This document shows positions 34,260 through 41,902 of a stretch of 64,000 nt of DNA, piece after piece. The stretch covers positions 1 through 64,000 of the forward strand of contig JAFSFB010000012.1 of the NCBI GenBank assembly GCA_017435385.1, read 5' to 3'. Under the pieces are notes generated by a model, which was not told where the DNA came from, did not search any database, and saw only the letters and a program-made list of their open reading frames with translations. This DNA is from Clostridia bacterium (lineage in GTDB: Bacteria; Bacillota; Clostridia; Oscillospirales; Acutalibacteraceae). Position 1 is the stretch's first letter, and each line of letters starts with the position of its first letter. The position numbers and the translations under genes were made by a program.

Positions 34260-35198
34260 ATGTTTGTTAAAAATATGCTTCTTGCAGGCGAACAGGTAAT
34301 CATTCTTTATCTGATCGCCGCAGTCGGCTTCATAACCGACAAAGCAGGTCTGTTTACCGAAAAAACCGCTAAAAAATGCACCGACCTGCTGTTTTATATC
34401 GTAACCCCTGCCGTCATAATCGAAAGCTTTCTCAATCTTGAATACAGCCGTGAAACGATAAAGGGTCTTTTTCTTGCTCTCGGCTGCGGCTTTCTTCTTC
34501 ATGGCCTTGCGGTTATCATCGCACCGCTCATCTTCAACCGCTGTCCCAAGGACAAGGCGGCAATTTTCAAATACGCAAGCTGTTACGGCAACTGCGGATA
34601 TATGGGACTTCCCCTTGCAAATGCACTTTTCGGCGACGAGGGTGTTTTCTACTGCTCCGCAATCGTAATTTCATTCCAGATATTCAGCTTCACCCACGGC
34701 ATCTATGTCATGACAAAGGACAGCGGAGAAAAGCAGAAGTTCAATCTGAAGAAGCTGATCCTCAATCCCGGAATAATATCCGTCATTATAGGCATGCCTC
34801 TTTTCCTTCTTGAGATCGAAATGCCTGATATGATCTCCGCTCCGATCGGCTATGTTGCAAGCCTCAACAGTCCGCTTGCCATGCTGATTTTCGGAACCTA
34901 TATCGCAAATACAAGCTTCAAATCCATTTTAAAGGAATGGCGCATATGGTGCGTTGCGGCAATCAAGCTGCTCATCACGCCTGCCATTCTCCTTGTTCTT
35001 TTCAGACTTCTCGGAATCGGCGGAGTGCTTCTCGGCTCCGTCATGGTTCCCGCAAGCGCTCCGAGCGCAAGCAACACGGCTCTTTTTGCCGCTAAATACA
35101 ACAGAGATACGGGACTTGCATCCCAGACGGTTGCGGTTGTCAGCTTCCTGTCGATTCTGACAATGCCCGTTATGATAGCAATTTCTCAGATGGCATAA
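34260..35198 (+). CDS. AEC (auxin efflux carrier) family transporter
   Basis: A 312-residue membrane protein with two five-helix halves. The first helix F-I-T-D-K-A-G-L-F, the cross-over YGNCGYMGLPLANALFG and the second-half S-A-P-S-A-S-N-T-A-L-F-A-A-K-Y are typical of AEC permeases, which in bacteria export or import organic acids such as malate. Next to citrate synthase, an organic acid is a plausible substrate, but this is inferred. Confidence 0.9.
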   Translation: MFVKNMLLAGEQVIILYLIAAVGFITDKAGLFTEKTAKKCTDLLFYIVTPAVIIESFLNLEYSRETIKGLFLALGCGFLLHGLAVIIAPLIFNRCPKDKAAIFKYASCYGNCGYMGLPLANALFGDEGVFYCSAIVISFQIFSFTHGIYVMTKDSGEKQKFNLKKLILNPGIISVIIGMPLFLLEIEMPDMISAPIGYVASLNSPLAMLIFGTYIANTSFKSILKEWRIWCVAAIKLLITPAILLVLFRLLGIGGVLLGSVMVPASAPSASNTALFAAKYNRDTGLASQTVAVVSFLSILTMPVMIAISQMA

Positions 35199-35202
35199 GA
35201 AG

Positions 35203-36003
35203 GTGGTCAAAACGGAAATCAAGAAAATAATGGACTCCGTTTCGCCTTTATGGGGCATCTGCCGCTTTGCCGATATCGAGGCTTCGCTCATCGAATGCAG
35301 AGCCAAAAGCAGACTGCCCGAAAATGCGGCAAGCATTATTGTAGCCTGCTTTCCCTATCTCCTGCCCGAAGAGGAATACAAAGATTCAAACATTTCAAAA
35401 TATGCCGTCGTGACGGATTACCACGATGTTGCACTCGGCAGGCTCCGCAGAGCATGCAAGGCGCTTTCTGAGGTTTTCCCCGAAAACACCTTCGCTCCGT
35501 TTGCGGACAACTCCCCCGTTCCCGAGGTCAGAGCAGCTCTTTATGCAGGACTCGGAGTGAGGGGAAAAAACTCTCTTCTCATAACGGAAAAATACGGCTC
35601 ATATGTCTTTATCGGCGAGATCGTGACAGACCTTGTTATCGATACCGAAAAAGCACGGTTGAATTTCTGCACGGACTGCGGAAGATGCGCCGAAAAATGC
35701 CCTGCTCACGCAATAACCGAAAACGGCGTAATGACGGAAAACTGTCTTTCCGCCATAACCCAGAAAAAAGGTGAGCTGAGCGAAGAAGAAAAGAAGCTTA
35801 TGAAAAGCTGCGGCTGTGTCTGGGGCTGCGATATCTGCCAGGATGTCTGCCCGATGAACAGAAACGCCGCATTCACCGATATCGAAGAATTCCTGCGCTC
35901 TCCCGTACCCGTTCTTTCACGGGAAACAGATCTCACCGAGAGAGCTTATGCGTGGAGAGGCAGAAAGGTCATTGACCGAAATCTTTTAATTTCAGGAGAA
36001 TAA
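35203..36003 (+). CDS. QueG-like epoxyqueuosine reductase homologue with two [4Fe-4S] clusters
   Basis: A 266-residue protein resembling the core of QueG, the cobalamin- and iron-sulfur-dependent enzyme that makes queuosine in tRNA. It has G-L-G-V-R-G-K-N-S-L-L-I-T, then F-C-T-D-C-G-R-C-A-E-K-C-P (first cluster) and a second set, C-G-C-V-W-G-C-D-I-C-Q-D-V-C-P. It lacks the C-terminal HEAT repeats of full QueG (~380 residues), so its activity may differ. GTG 35203 is the first start available; its ribosome binding site is unclear and ATG 35230 is an alternative. It has short gaps to AEC and holB. Confidence 0.8.
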   Translation: MVKTEIKKIMDSVSPLWGICRFADIEASLIECRAKSRLPENAASIIVACFPYLLPEEEYKDSNISKYAVVTDYHDVALGRLRRACKALSEVFPENTFAPFADNSPVPEVRAALYAGLGVRGKNSLLITEKYGSYVFIGEIVTDLVIDTEKARLNFCTDCGRCAEKCPAHAITENGVMTENCLSAITQKKGELSEEEKKLMKSCGCVWGCDICQDVCPMNRNAAFTDIEEFLRSPVPVLSRETDLTERAYAWRGRKVIDRNLLISGE

Positions 36004-36004
36004 C

Positions 36005-36892
36005 ATGAGCATAACGGCTTTTGATCTGAATAATCCCGTTGAAAAGAATCTTGCGGCAATGCTTGCCTCGGGACGCTTTCCTCACGCTGTTATTCTCGAG
36101 GGCGGCACAGCTTCCGAAAGACTTGCTCTCGCAAAAAAGCTTGCGGCGGCACTTGTCTGCTCGGCAGGCAGAGCCAACGCCCCCTGCGGCATATGCTCCC
36201 ACTGCAAAAAAGCCGCTGCTGATTCTCATGCGGACATTCCTTTTTATACCGCCGAGGACAAGCCGAGAGCGTTCAAAGTCGACCTTGTCAGAGATATCCG
36301 CTCCGATGCATATATTATTCCGAACGAAGCCGACAAAAAGGTTTTTATTCTCGAAAATGCTCACACGATGGGCAACGAGGGACAGAATGCAATTCTGAAA
36401 ATTCTTGAAGAACCACCGTCATATGTCAATTTCATTATGCTCTGCTCATCGAAGTCAGGCTTTCTTCCGACCGTTCTTTCAAGAGCAACCGTTTTCACAA
36501 TCGGAGAGGCAAAGAACGATGACGATGCCGAAAACAGAGCCGCCGCCGTTGAAGCGGCAATGGGAATTGCAAGAGCTGTCACGGCAATAGATGACATTGA
36601 ACTCGTCAGAGCTGCCGCTGTTTTTGAAAAGGACGCAAAGCTTCTCAAGACAACGCTTCCCGTTGTTCAGGAAATATTTGCGGCGGCGATGAGAGAAAAG
36701 TTCGGAGTTTCCGAAAACAGCTCCGAATTCGGAGCGCTCCCCGAAGAGCTTGCAAGAAAGCTCAGCAGAAGAGCTTTACCCGACCTTATCGAAGCCTGCG
36801 ACAAGCTCATGGCTTCTCTCAGAATGAACGCAAACCACAATCTGATGCTTACTGCGCTTTGCACAACGCTTCGCAAAGCCGTTTCAAAATAA
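36005..36892 (+). CDS. holB: DNA polymerase III delta-prime subunit
   Basis: A 295-residue clamp-loader protein. It has the AAA+ N-terminus with F-P-H-A-V-I-L-E-G-G (the Walker A region is degenerate and lacks the usual GKT, as expected for delta-prime), a zinc module (C-G-I-C-S-H-C-K), FILENAHTMGNEGQNAILKI in the sensor region, L-E-E-P-P, and LPTVLSRAT with the SRC-type arginine region. It lies directly before ricT, as in Bacillus subtilis. Confidence 0.92.
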   Translation: MSITAFDLNNPVEKNLAAMLASGRFPHAVILEGGTASERLALAKKLAAALVCSAGRANAPCGICSHCKKAAADSHADIPFYTAEDKPRAFKVDLVRDIRSDAYIIPNEADKKVFILENAHTMGNEGQNAILKILEEPPSYVNFIMLCSSKSGFLPTVLSRATVFTIGEAKNDDDAENRAAAVEAAMGIARAVTAIDDIELVRAAAVFEKDAKLLKTTLPVVQEIFAAAMREKFGVSENSSEFGALPEELARKLSRRALPDLIEACDKLMASLRMNANHNLMLTALCTTLRKAVSK

Positions 36893-36909
36893 ATTTTACG
36901 GAGGTTTTT

Positions 36910-37776
36910 ATGGCAGAAGTTATTGGTGTCCGCTTTAAGGAAGTGGGCAAGGTATATTATTTCGATCCCGACGGTCACACACTCAAAAAAGGCGAGAAGG
37001 TCATCGTCGAAACAGTGCGTGGAATTGAATGCGGCGAGGTTGCAATGGACAACCGTGAAATCAGCGACGAGGAGATCGTAAAGCCGCTCAAGAAGCTTAT
37101 CCGCACAGCTACCCCCGAGGATATCGCAACCGTCACCGAAAACAAGAAAAAAGAGCGTGAAGCTTTTGAAATATGTCAGAAGAAAATCGCAAGCCACAAT
37201 CTTGAAATGAAGCTTGTCGATGTCGAATACACCTTTGACGGCGGAAAGATCCTCTTCTATTTCACCGCCGACGGAAGAGTCGATTTCAGAGAGCTTGTCA
37301 AGGATCTCGCAGGCGTTTTCAGAACCCGTATCGAGCTCCGCCAGATCGGCGTCAGGGATGAATCAAAAATGCTCGGCGGTCTGGGCATCTGCGGCAGACC
37401 TTTCTGCTGCGGCAGCTTTCTCGGAGAATTCCAGCCCGTTTCAATCAAAATGGCAAAGGAACAGGGGCTTTCCCTTAATCCCGCAAAAATCAGCGGTGCA
37501 TGCGGAAGACTCATGTGCTGCCTCAAATATGAGCAGAATGCTTATGAGCATCTGCTTAAAATAACGCCCAAGCCCGGTGCAATCGTTGAAACAAAAGAAG
37601 GCGCAGGAACGGTTACCGAAATGAGCCTTCTCACGGGCATGCTCAAGGTTCAGCTTCATAACAACCCTGATGCTCCCCCCAAGCCCTTCAACCGCAAGGA
37701 AGTCAAAACCGTCAGAGACGGCAGGATCAAGGTTGATAAATCCGAAATTGAGGCATTAAAAGATATTGAAGGATGA
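36910..37776 (+). CDS. ricT: RicT (YaaT), PSP1-domain protein of the RNase Y complex
   Basis: A 288-residue PSP1-domain protein. Start VIGVRFKEVGKVYYFDP, then VETVRGIECGEV, F-T-A-D-G-R-V-D-F-R-E-L-V, and the cysteine clusters GICGRPFCCGSFL and GACGRLMCCLKYE that carry an iron-sulfur site in Bacillus RicT. With RicA and RicF it steers RNase Y and phosphorelay steps leading to sporulation; RicA and RicF are not in this window. GGAGG precedes ATG 36910. The gene order holB-ricT is conserved. Confidence 0.93.
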   Translation: MAEVIGVRFKEVGKVYYFDPDGHTLKKGEKVIVETVRGIECGEVAMDNREISDEEIVKPLKKLIRTATPEDIATVTENKKKEREAFEICQKKIASHNLEMKLVDVEYTFDGGKILFYFTADGRVDFRELVKDLAGVFRTRIELRQIGVRDESKMLGGLGICGRPFCCGSFLGEFQPVSIKMAKEQGLSLNPAKISGACGRLMCCLKYEQNAYEHLLKITPKPGAIVETKEGAGTVTEMSLLTGMLKVQLHNNPDAPPKPFNRKEVKTVRDGRIKVDKSEIEALKDIEG

Positions 37777-37794
37777 TTTTCCTGAAAAAAGCTC

Positions 37795-37822
37795 TTGCAT
37801 TTTTAAAATAATGTGATACAAT
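37795..37822 (+). promoter_or_regulatory. Sigma-A promoter of the ferredoxin gene
   Basis: TTGCAT (37795-37800), 16 bases, TACAAT (37817-37822), then AAGGAGG before ATG 37858. Confidence 0.75.
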
Positions 37823-37857
37823 GAACTTGAACTTATAAACAAGGAGGAAGATCACCA

Positions 37858-38028
37858 ATGGCATACATTATTGACGACGCTTGCATTTCATGCGGCGCTT
37901 GCGCAGCAGAATGCCCCGTTGAGGCTATTTCTGAAGGCGACGGCAAGTACGTTATCGACGCTGATGCTTGCATCGAGTGCGGTGCTTGTGCAGACGCTTG
38001 CCCCGTTGAGGCTCCCAAGGCTGAATAA
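37858..38028 (+). CDS. 2[4Fe-4S] ferredoxin, clostridial type
   Basis: A 56-residue protein with two C-x-x-C-x-x-C-x-x-x-C-P motifs: residues 9-20 and 38-49. This is the short low-potential electron carrier of Clostridia, used by pyruvate:ferredoxin oxidoreductase and hydrogenases. AAGGAGG lies about 9 bases before ATG 37858. The gene stands alone between its own promoter and a terminator. Confidence 0.97.
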   Translation: MAYIIDDACISCGACAAECPVEAISEGDGKYVIDADACIECGACADACPVEAPKAE

Positions 38029-38050
38029 TCAATTCGCCGAAGTGCAATCA

Positions 38051-38080
38051 AAGCCCATCCGGTTTCGGGTGGGCTTTTTA
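38051..38080 (+). terminator. Intrinsic terminator
   Basis: AAGCCCATCCG pairs with CGGGTGGGCTT (one G-U pair) and a T tract follows the ferredoxin gene. Confidence 0.88.
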
Positions 38081-38241
38081 TTTTTATCAAACATGTTATT
38101 ATACATTATATAATTATCCGATCATCTCTATGCCGCACGATATCTTTTATGAAAGTTTTTGAATTTTTCCTTCAATTAGAACGGTTTATTATGGCATTTT
38201 GCCAAAATTGCTTTTAAAAATGAAATTTTTCAACTTTGGGG

Positions 38242-38270
38242 TTGCATTTTTTACTTTAATAGTTTAAAAT
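38242..38270 (+). promoter_or_regulatory. Sigma-A promoter of gdhA
   Basis: TTGCAT (38242-38247), 17 bases, TAAAAT (38265-38270). The bases 38086-38241 are AT-rich and hold only a weak TGGCA/TGCCA hairpin near 38193; I see no gene there. Confidence 0.65.
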
Positions 38271-38276
38271 AGTGTA

Positions 38277-38416
38277 CAATTCGGGCGATATATCGGTTTT
38301 GATATATCTGAGCGGTATATTCTCCCCTGCCCGAGCATAACTTAATTTGTAAATTTTTCCGCTTTGCCTGAGCGCAAAAGCGTTCCCGTTATAGCGGCAT
38401 AGAAGGAGTATTTTTT
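38277..38416 (+). other. Structured 140-base leader of gdhA
   Basis: TCGGGC (38281-38286) pairs with GCCCGA (38329-38334), enclosing GATATATC twice (38287 and 38301), which can pair. A second weak hairpin, GCGCAAAAGCG, lies near 38372. AAGGAG follows at 38403. No known riboswitch class was recognised. Confidence 0.4.
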
Positions 38417-39760
38417 ATGAGCTATGTAAAAAGAGTAATTGACGAGGTTGCAAAGAAAAACGCTAACGAACCCGAGTTTGTGCAGACTGTTACAGAGGTT
38501 CTTGAGTCCCTTGAACCCGTCATCAACCAGCATCCCGAATACGAAAAGTTTTCTCTTCTTGAGAGAATCGTTGAACCCGAAAGACAGATTTCTTTCAGAG
38601 TCACATGGGTTGACGATGAGGGCAAGGTCAATGTTAACAGAGGCTACAGAGTCCAGTTCAACGGCGCAATCGGTCCCTTCAAGGGCGGTCTGCGTTTCCA
38701 TCCCTCAGTATATATCGGCATCATGAAGTTCCTCGGCTTTGAACAGACCTTCAAGAACAGCCTCACAGGTCTTCCCATCGGCGGCGCAAAGGGCGGCTCC
38801 GACTTTGACCCCAGAGGCAAGAGCGATGCTGAGATCATGCGCTTCTGCCAGGCTTTCATGACCGAGCTTTACAGACACATCGGTCCTGATGTTGACGTTC
38901 CCGCAGGTGACATCGGCGTTGGCGGCAGAGAGATCGGTTATCTTTACGGTCAGTACAAGCGCATCAAGGGCACATTTGAAAACGGCGTTCTCACCGGCAA
39001 GGGAATCCCCTACGGCGGTTCACTCATCAGACCTGAAGCAACAGGCTACGGCGCAACATACTATGCAGTTGAGATGCTCAAGCATTTCGGCGAAGAAATC
39101 AAGGGCAAGACAGTTGCTCTCTCAGGCTTCGGCAACGTTGCATGGGGCGCTGCAAAGAAGATCGCTGAGCTTGGCGGCAAGGTTGTCACGATCTCAGGAC
39201 CCGACGGATATGTTTACGATCCCGACGGCATCAGCACTCCCGAAAAGATTGAATACATGCTTGAAATGAGAGCATCCGGCAGAGATAAGGTTCAGGATTA
39301 CGCTGATAAATTCGGCGTTGAATTCCACGCAGGCGAAAAGCCCTGGGGTGTTAAGGTTGACATCGCTATGCCCTGCGCAACTCAGAACGAGATCAATATG
39401 GCTGAAGCTGAAAAGCTCGTTGCAAACGGTCTTCCCTACTATATTGAAGTTGCAAACATGCCCACAACCAACGAAGCTCTTGCTTACCTCAAGGCTAACT
39501 GCAAGGCTGTTGCTCCCTCAAAGGCTGTCAACGCCGGCGGCGTTGCAGTTTCAGCTCTCGAAATGAGCCAGAACTCAATGAGATACAGCTGGACCGCTGA
39601 AGAGGTTGACTCCAAGCTCAAGCAGATCATGAAGGACATTCACGATAACTCCGCTAAGGCTTCGGAAGCCTACGGCCTCGGCTACGACCTTGTTGCAGGC
39701 GCAAACATCGCAGGCTTCATCAAGGTTGCAGACGCTATGATGGCTCAGGGTCTTATCTGA
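38417..39760 (+). CDS. gdhA: Glutamate dehydrogenase, NADP-type
   Basis: A 447-residue hexameric-type enzyme making glutamate from 2-oxoglutarate and ammonia. Visible are Q-F-N-G-A-I-G-P-F-K-G-G-L-R-F-H-P, F-K-N-S-L-T-G-L-P-I-G-G-A-K-G-G-S (catalytic Lys), PAGDIGVGGREIGYLYG, the Rossmann loop V-A-L-S-G-F-G-N-V-A-W-G-A, and A-V-N-A-G-G-V-A-V-S-A-L-E. Length and motifs fit the NADP biosynthetic form. Codon use is strongly biased, as for a highly expressed gene. It is alone between a long leader and a terminator. Confidence 0.96.
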   Translation: MSYVKRVIDEVAKKNANEPEFVQTVTEVLESLEPVINQHPEYEKFSLLERIVEPERQISFRVTWVDDEGKVNVNRGYRVQFNGAIGPFKGGLRFHPSVYIGIMKFLGFEQTFKNSLTGLPIGGAKGGSDFDPRGKSDAEIMRFCQAFMTELYRHIGPDVDVPAGDIGVGGREIGYLYGQYKRIKGTFENGVLTGKGIPYGGSLIRPEATGYGATYYAVEMLKHFGEEIKGKTVALSGFGNVAWGAAKKIAELGGKVVTISGPDGYVYDPDGISTPEKIEYMLEMRASGRDKVQDYADKFGVEFHAGEKPWGVKVDIAMPCATQNEINMAEAEKLVANGLPYYIEVANMPTTNEALAYLKANCKAVAPSKAVNAGGVAVSALEMSQNSMRYSWTAEEVDSKLKQIMKDIHDNSAKASEAYGLGYDLVAGANIAGFIKVADAMMAQGLI

Positions 39761-39778
39761 TAGTAAATATGTATGATA

Positions 39779-39815
39779 AAGCGCATCGGCGGTTCGTCGG
39801 TGCGCTTGTTTTTTG
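39779..39815 (+). terminator. Intrinsic terminator
   Basis: AAGCGCATCGGCG and CGTCGGTGCGCTT form a stem with two G-U pairs and a TTGTTTTTT tail after gdhA. Confidence 0.85.
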
Positions 39816-39833
39816 AAAAATTTTCCGTGTAAT

Positions 39834-39848
39834 CGATAATAATTATCA
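39834..39848. promoter_or_regulatory. Fur/PerR-type operator
   Basis: CGATAATAATTATCA is a 7-1-7 inverted repeat matching the Bacillus Fur box TGATAATNATTATCA at 14 of 15 positions. It lies 8 bases upstream of the -35 of the rubredoxin-rubrerythrin gene. Confidence 0.7.
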
Positions 39849-39856
39849 TTATTGTG

Positions 39857-39885
39857 TTGACAAGTTGTGAATTTTGGATTATAAT
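39857..39885 (+). promoter_or_regulatory. Sigma-A promoter of the rubredoxin-rubrerythrin gene
   Basis: TTGACA (39857-39862), 17 bases, TATAAT (39880-39885): consensus at both elements, so strong unless repressed. Confidence 0.9.
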
Positions 39886-39927
39886 AATGGCATAATATAG
39901 ATATGTGCTATGAAAGGAGAGAGAAAA

Positions 39928-41247
39928 ATGCCCGATATGACCGCTCTTTTCAAGATCGGTTACGGTCTTTATGTTGTTACCTCAAACGACGGCAAAAAGG
40001 ATAACGGCTTCATCTGCAACACCGTTATGCAGCTTACAAGCACTCCCGTAAGAGTTGCTGTCACGGTTAACAAGGCTAACTATTCTCACGATACAATCCT
40101 GAACAGCGGCATTATGAATGTCAACTGTCTGACGGAGGGAACACCCTTTGCAGTATTTCAGAATTACGGCTTCAGAAGCGGCAGGGATACCGACAAGTTT
40201 GAAGGAATCGATGTCAGACGCTCTGCAAACGGTCTGGCCGTTCTCGACGAAAACACAAACGCATATATTTCCCTTAAAGTCGAACAGTATCTTGACCTCG
40301 ACTCCCACGGAATGTTCATCTGCTCCGTTACTGATGCCGAGGTGCTCGGAAACGGTGAGAGCGTGACATATGCCTATTATCACGCAAACATCAAGCCGAA
40401 ACCCGAAAAGCCCAAAAAGAAGGGCTTCGTATGCAAGATATGCGGATATTTCTATGAAGGCGATGAACTTCCCGAGGATTTCATCTGCCCTATCTGCAAG
40501 CACCCCGCCTCAGACTTCGAGCCGGTCGAAGTTGACACAGTACTCGAAAAAAATAATAATATAAATCAGATCATCAAGGAGGAAACAAACATGATAAAGT
40601 ACAAGTGCAAGGTATGCGGTGAAATTTTCGAGGCTCCCAAGGGCTCGGTTGCCATCTGCCCCAAATGCGGCGTAAGCGGCGACAAGCTTGAAATCATCGC
40701 TGAAACAAAGGCTTCAAAGTACGCAGGAACTCAGACAGAAAAGAATCTTGAGGCTGCTTTCGCAGGCGAATCTCAGGCAAGAAACAAATATACCTATTTT
40801 GCTTCAAAGGCAAAGAAGGAAGGCTTCGAGCAGATCGCTGCTCTCTTCCTCAAGACCGCCGATAACGAAAAGGAACACGCAAAAATGTGGTTCAAGGAGC
40901 TCAACGGCATCGGCAACACCGCCGAAAATCTCGTTGAAGCCGCAAACGGCGAAAACTATGAGTGGACAGACATGTATGCCGGCTTTGCCGAAACAGCAGA
41001 CGAAGAAGGCTTCCATGAGCTTGCCGAAAAGTTCCGCATGGTTGCAGCTATCGAAAAGACTCATGAGGAGCGTTACCGTGCTCTGCTTCACAATGTTGAA
41101 ACCGCTCAGGTATTTGAAAAGAGCGAGGTCAAGGTCTGGGAATGCCGCAACTGCGGTCACATCATCGTCGGCACAAAGGCTCCCGAGGTCTGCCCCGTAT
41201 GCGATCATCCCAAGGCATACTTTGAGCTTCATGCAGAAAATTATTAA
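39928..41247 (+). CDS. High-molecular-weight rubredoxin fused in frame to rubrerythrin
   Basis: A 439-residue protein joining two usually separate oxygen-defence proteins. Residues 1-160 are an FMN-binding flavin-reductase domain (start [30 protein letters not shown]). Residues ~170-205 are a rubredoxin (C-K-I-C-G-Y, then C-P-I-C-K-H). This is the layout of Hrb. A linker follows, then at residue 222 the start of a rubrerythrin: a C-K-V-C-G / C-P-K-C-G ribbon, the diiron domain ([17 protein letters not shown]-x-x-H-A motifs) and a C-terminal rubredoxin (C-R-N-C-G-H, C-P-V-C-D-H). AAGGAGG (40576-40582) stands 8 bases before the internal ATG 40591, so a separate 218-residue rubrerythrin is probably also made. 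These proteins reduce O2, NO or peroxide. Confidence 0.9.
   Translation: MPDMTALFKIGYGLYVVTSNDGKKDNGFICNTVMQLTSTPVRVAVTVNKANYSHDTILNSGIMNVNCLTEGTPFAVFQNYGFRSGRDTDKFEGIDVRRSANGLAVLDENTNAYISLKVEQYLDLDSHGMFICSVTDAEVLGNGESVTYAYYHANIKPKPEKPKKKGFVCKICGYFYEGDELPEDFICPICKHPASDFEPVEVDTVLEKNNNINQIIKEETNMIKYKCKVCGEIFEAPKGSVAICPKCGVSGDKLEIIAETKASKYAGTQTEKNLEAAFAGESQARNKYTYFASKAKKEGFEQIAALFLKTADNEKEHAKMWFKELNGIGNTAENLVEAANGENYEWTDMYAGFAETADEEGFHELAEKFRMVAAIEKTHEERYRALLHNVETAQVFEKSEVKVWECRNCGHIIVGTKAPEVCPVCDHPKAYFELHAENY
40576..40593 (+). promoter_or_regulatory. Internal ribosome binding site and start for rubrerythrin
   Basis: AAGGAGG (40576-40582), 8 bases, ATG 40591, all inside the longer reading frame and in phase with it. 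It would give a complete, free rubrerythrin ending at the same stop, 41247. Confidence 0.75.
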
Positions 41248-41267
41248 TTTCTCTTCTGAAATTTCTG

Positions 41268-41296
41268 TTGCAAAGCGAAAAGCAGTGTGATATAAT
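41268..41296 (+). promoter_or_regulatory. Sigma-A promoter of the glycine riboswitch
   Basis: TTGCAA (41268-41273), 17 bases, TATAAT (41291-41296). Transcription should start near 41303, just before the first aptamer. Confidence 0.82.
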
Positions 41297-41314
41297 AATA
41301 AAAAATGAATAACC

Positions 41315-41478
41315 TAAATGATGCTTGCAGGAAATGCATAACAAGCAACCGAAGGAGTAACGCTCTCAGGTAAACGGGACTGCAAGCTGATAGGACTTTG
41401 GAGAAGCTCATTGAATTGAGTGCCGAAGGTGCAAGCGCAAAAGCGTTAATCTCTCAGGCAAAAGGACAAAGGTTTTAT
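41315..41478 (+). ncRNA. Tandem glycine riboswitch (gcvT element) with no gene behind it
   Basis: Two glycine aptamers lie in tandem. The first has ACCGAAGGAGTAACG and CTCTCAGGTAAACGGGAC; the second has GCCGAAGGTGCAAGCGC and CTCTCAGGCAAAAGGAC, with the outer stem CTTTG/CAAAG. These are the conserved cores of the cooperative gcvT-type riboswitch. In other bacteria it controls glycine cleavage or glycine transport genes. Here a terminator follows, then a repeat element and a gene on the opposite strand; no forward gene follows within 2.9 kb. Confidence 0.9.
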
Positions 41479-41508
41479 CCCCGATTTTCGGGAAGAGGAT
41501 GTTTTTTG

Positions 41509-41548
41509 GCGGATTGCGTTTTTCGGCGCAATCCGCTTTTTGCTGTTT
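41509..41548 (+). terminator. Terminator of the glycine riboswitch
   Basis: GCGGATTGCG and CGCAATCCGC form a 10-bp stem with an 8-base loop and a T-rich tail, ~30 bases after the second aptamer, as expected for the expression platform. Confidence 0.85.
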
Positions 41549-41572
41549 TACAGCATCGGATTATAGAAGGAT

Positions 41573-41610
41573 GAAGCAAAAGCCGCAGGTAAAAACCTGC
41601 GGCTTTTGCT
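41573..41610. terminator. Left terminator-like hairpin of repeat copy A
   Basis: GCCGCAGGT and ACCTGCGGC form a stem between AAAA and TTTT. This 38-base sequence recurs at 41859-41896 with two base differences. Confidence 0.75.
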
Positions 41611-41858
41611 CAGCTTGTCGAAAAACTTGTTTTTCGGCAAGGTGGCGACTGTTGAGAAAGGAAGCTGAATGATGTTTTCTTCGACCGAAGGCGTACAAAG
41701 GTACGTCGATGGGAGAAAAAACATCAAATAAACGAAAAGATATGCGGCGGTATGAGAGCATCCCGCCCTGCTCTTATAACGCTGCTGATACGGGGCGTCG
41801 GGTTGCTGACCCATGCATTTTATTTCGTTTATGTTTCAGCGACTTTATCGACTGTCAA
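41611..41858. repeat. Dispersed ~248-bp element, copy A
   Basis: A 248-base segment closely similar to 45097-45343, with three conserved hairpins in order: CTTGTCGAAAAA/TTTTTCGGCAAG (41614-41641), GATGTTTT paired with AAAACATC (about 41670-41726), and GGCGGTATG/CATCCCGCC (41746-41767). It lies between the riboswitch and GH35 genes, flanked by duplicated terminators. Small reading frames inside it change phase between copies, so I do not call a protein. Function unknown. Confidence 0.85.
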
Positions 41859-41896
41859 GAAGCAAAGGCCGCAGGTGAAAACCTGCGGCTTTTGCT
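41859..41896. terminator. Right terminator-like hairpin of repeat copy A
   Basis: A near-identical copy of 41573-41610 (36 of 38 bases). It lies just past the 3' end of the reverse-strand GH35 gene and may end that transcript. Confidence 0.75.
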
Positions 41897-41902
41897 GTTA
41901 TG

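Noticed and set aside
34260-35198. AEC gene as a citrate exporter
   Set aside because: Next to citrate synthase this is tempting, but AEC substrate cannot be read from sequence, so only the family is called.
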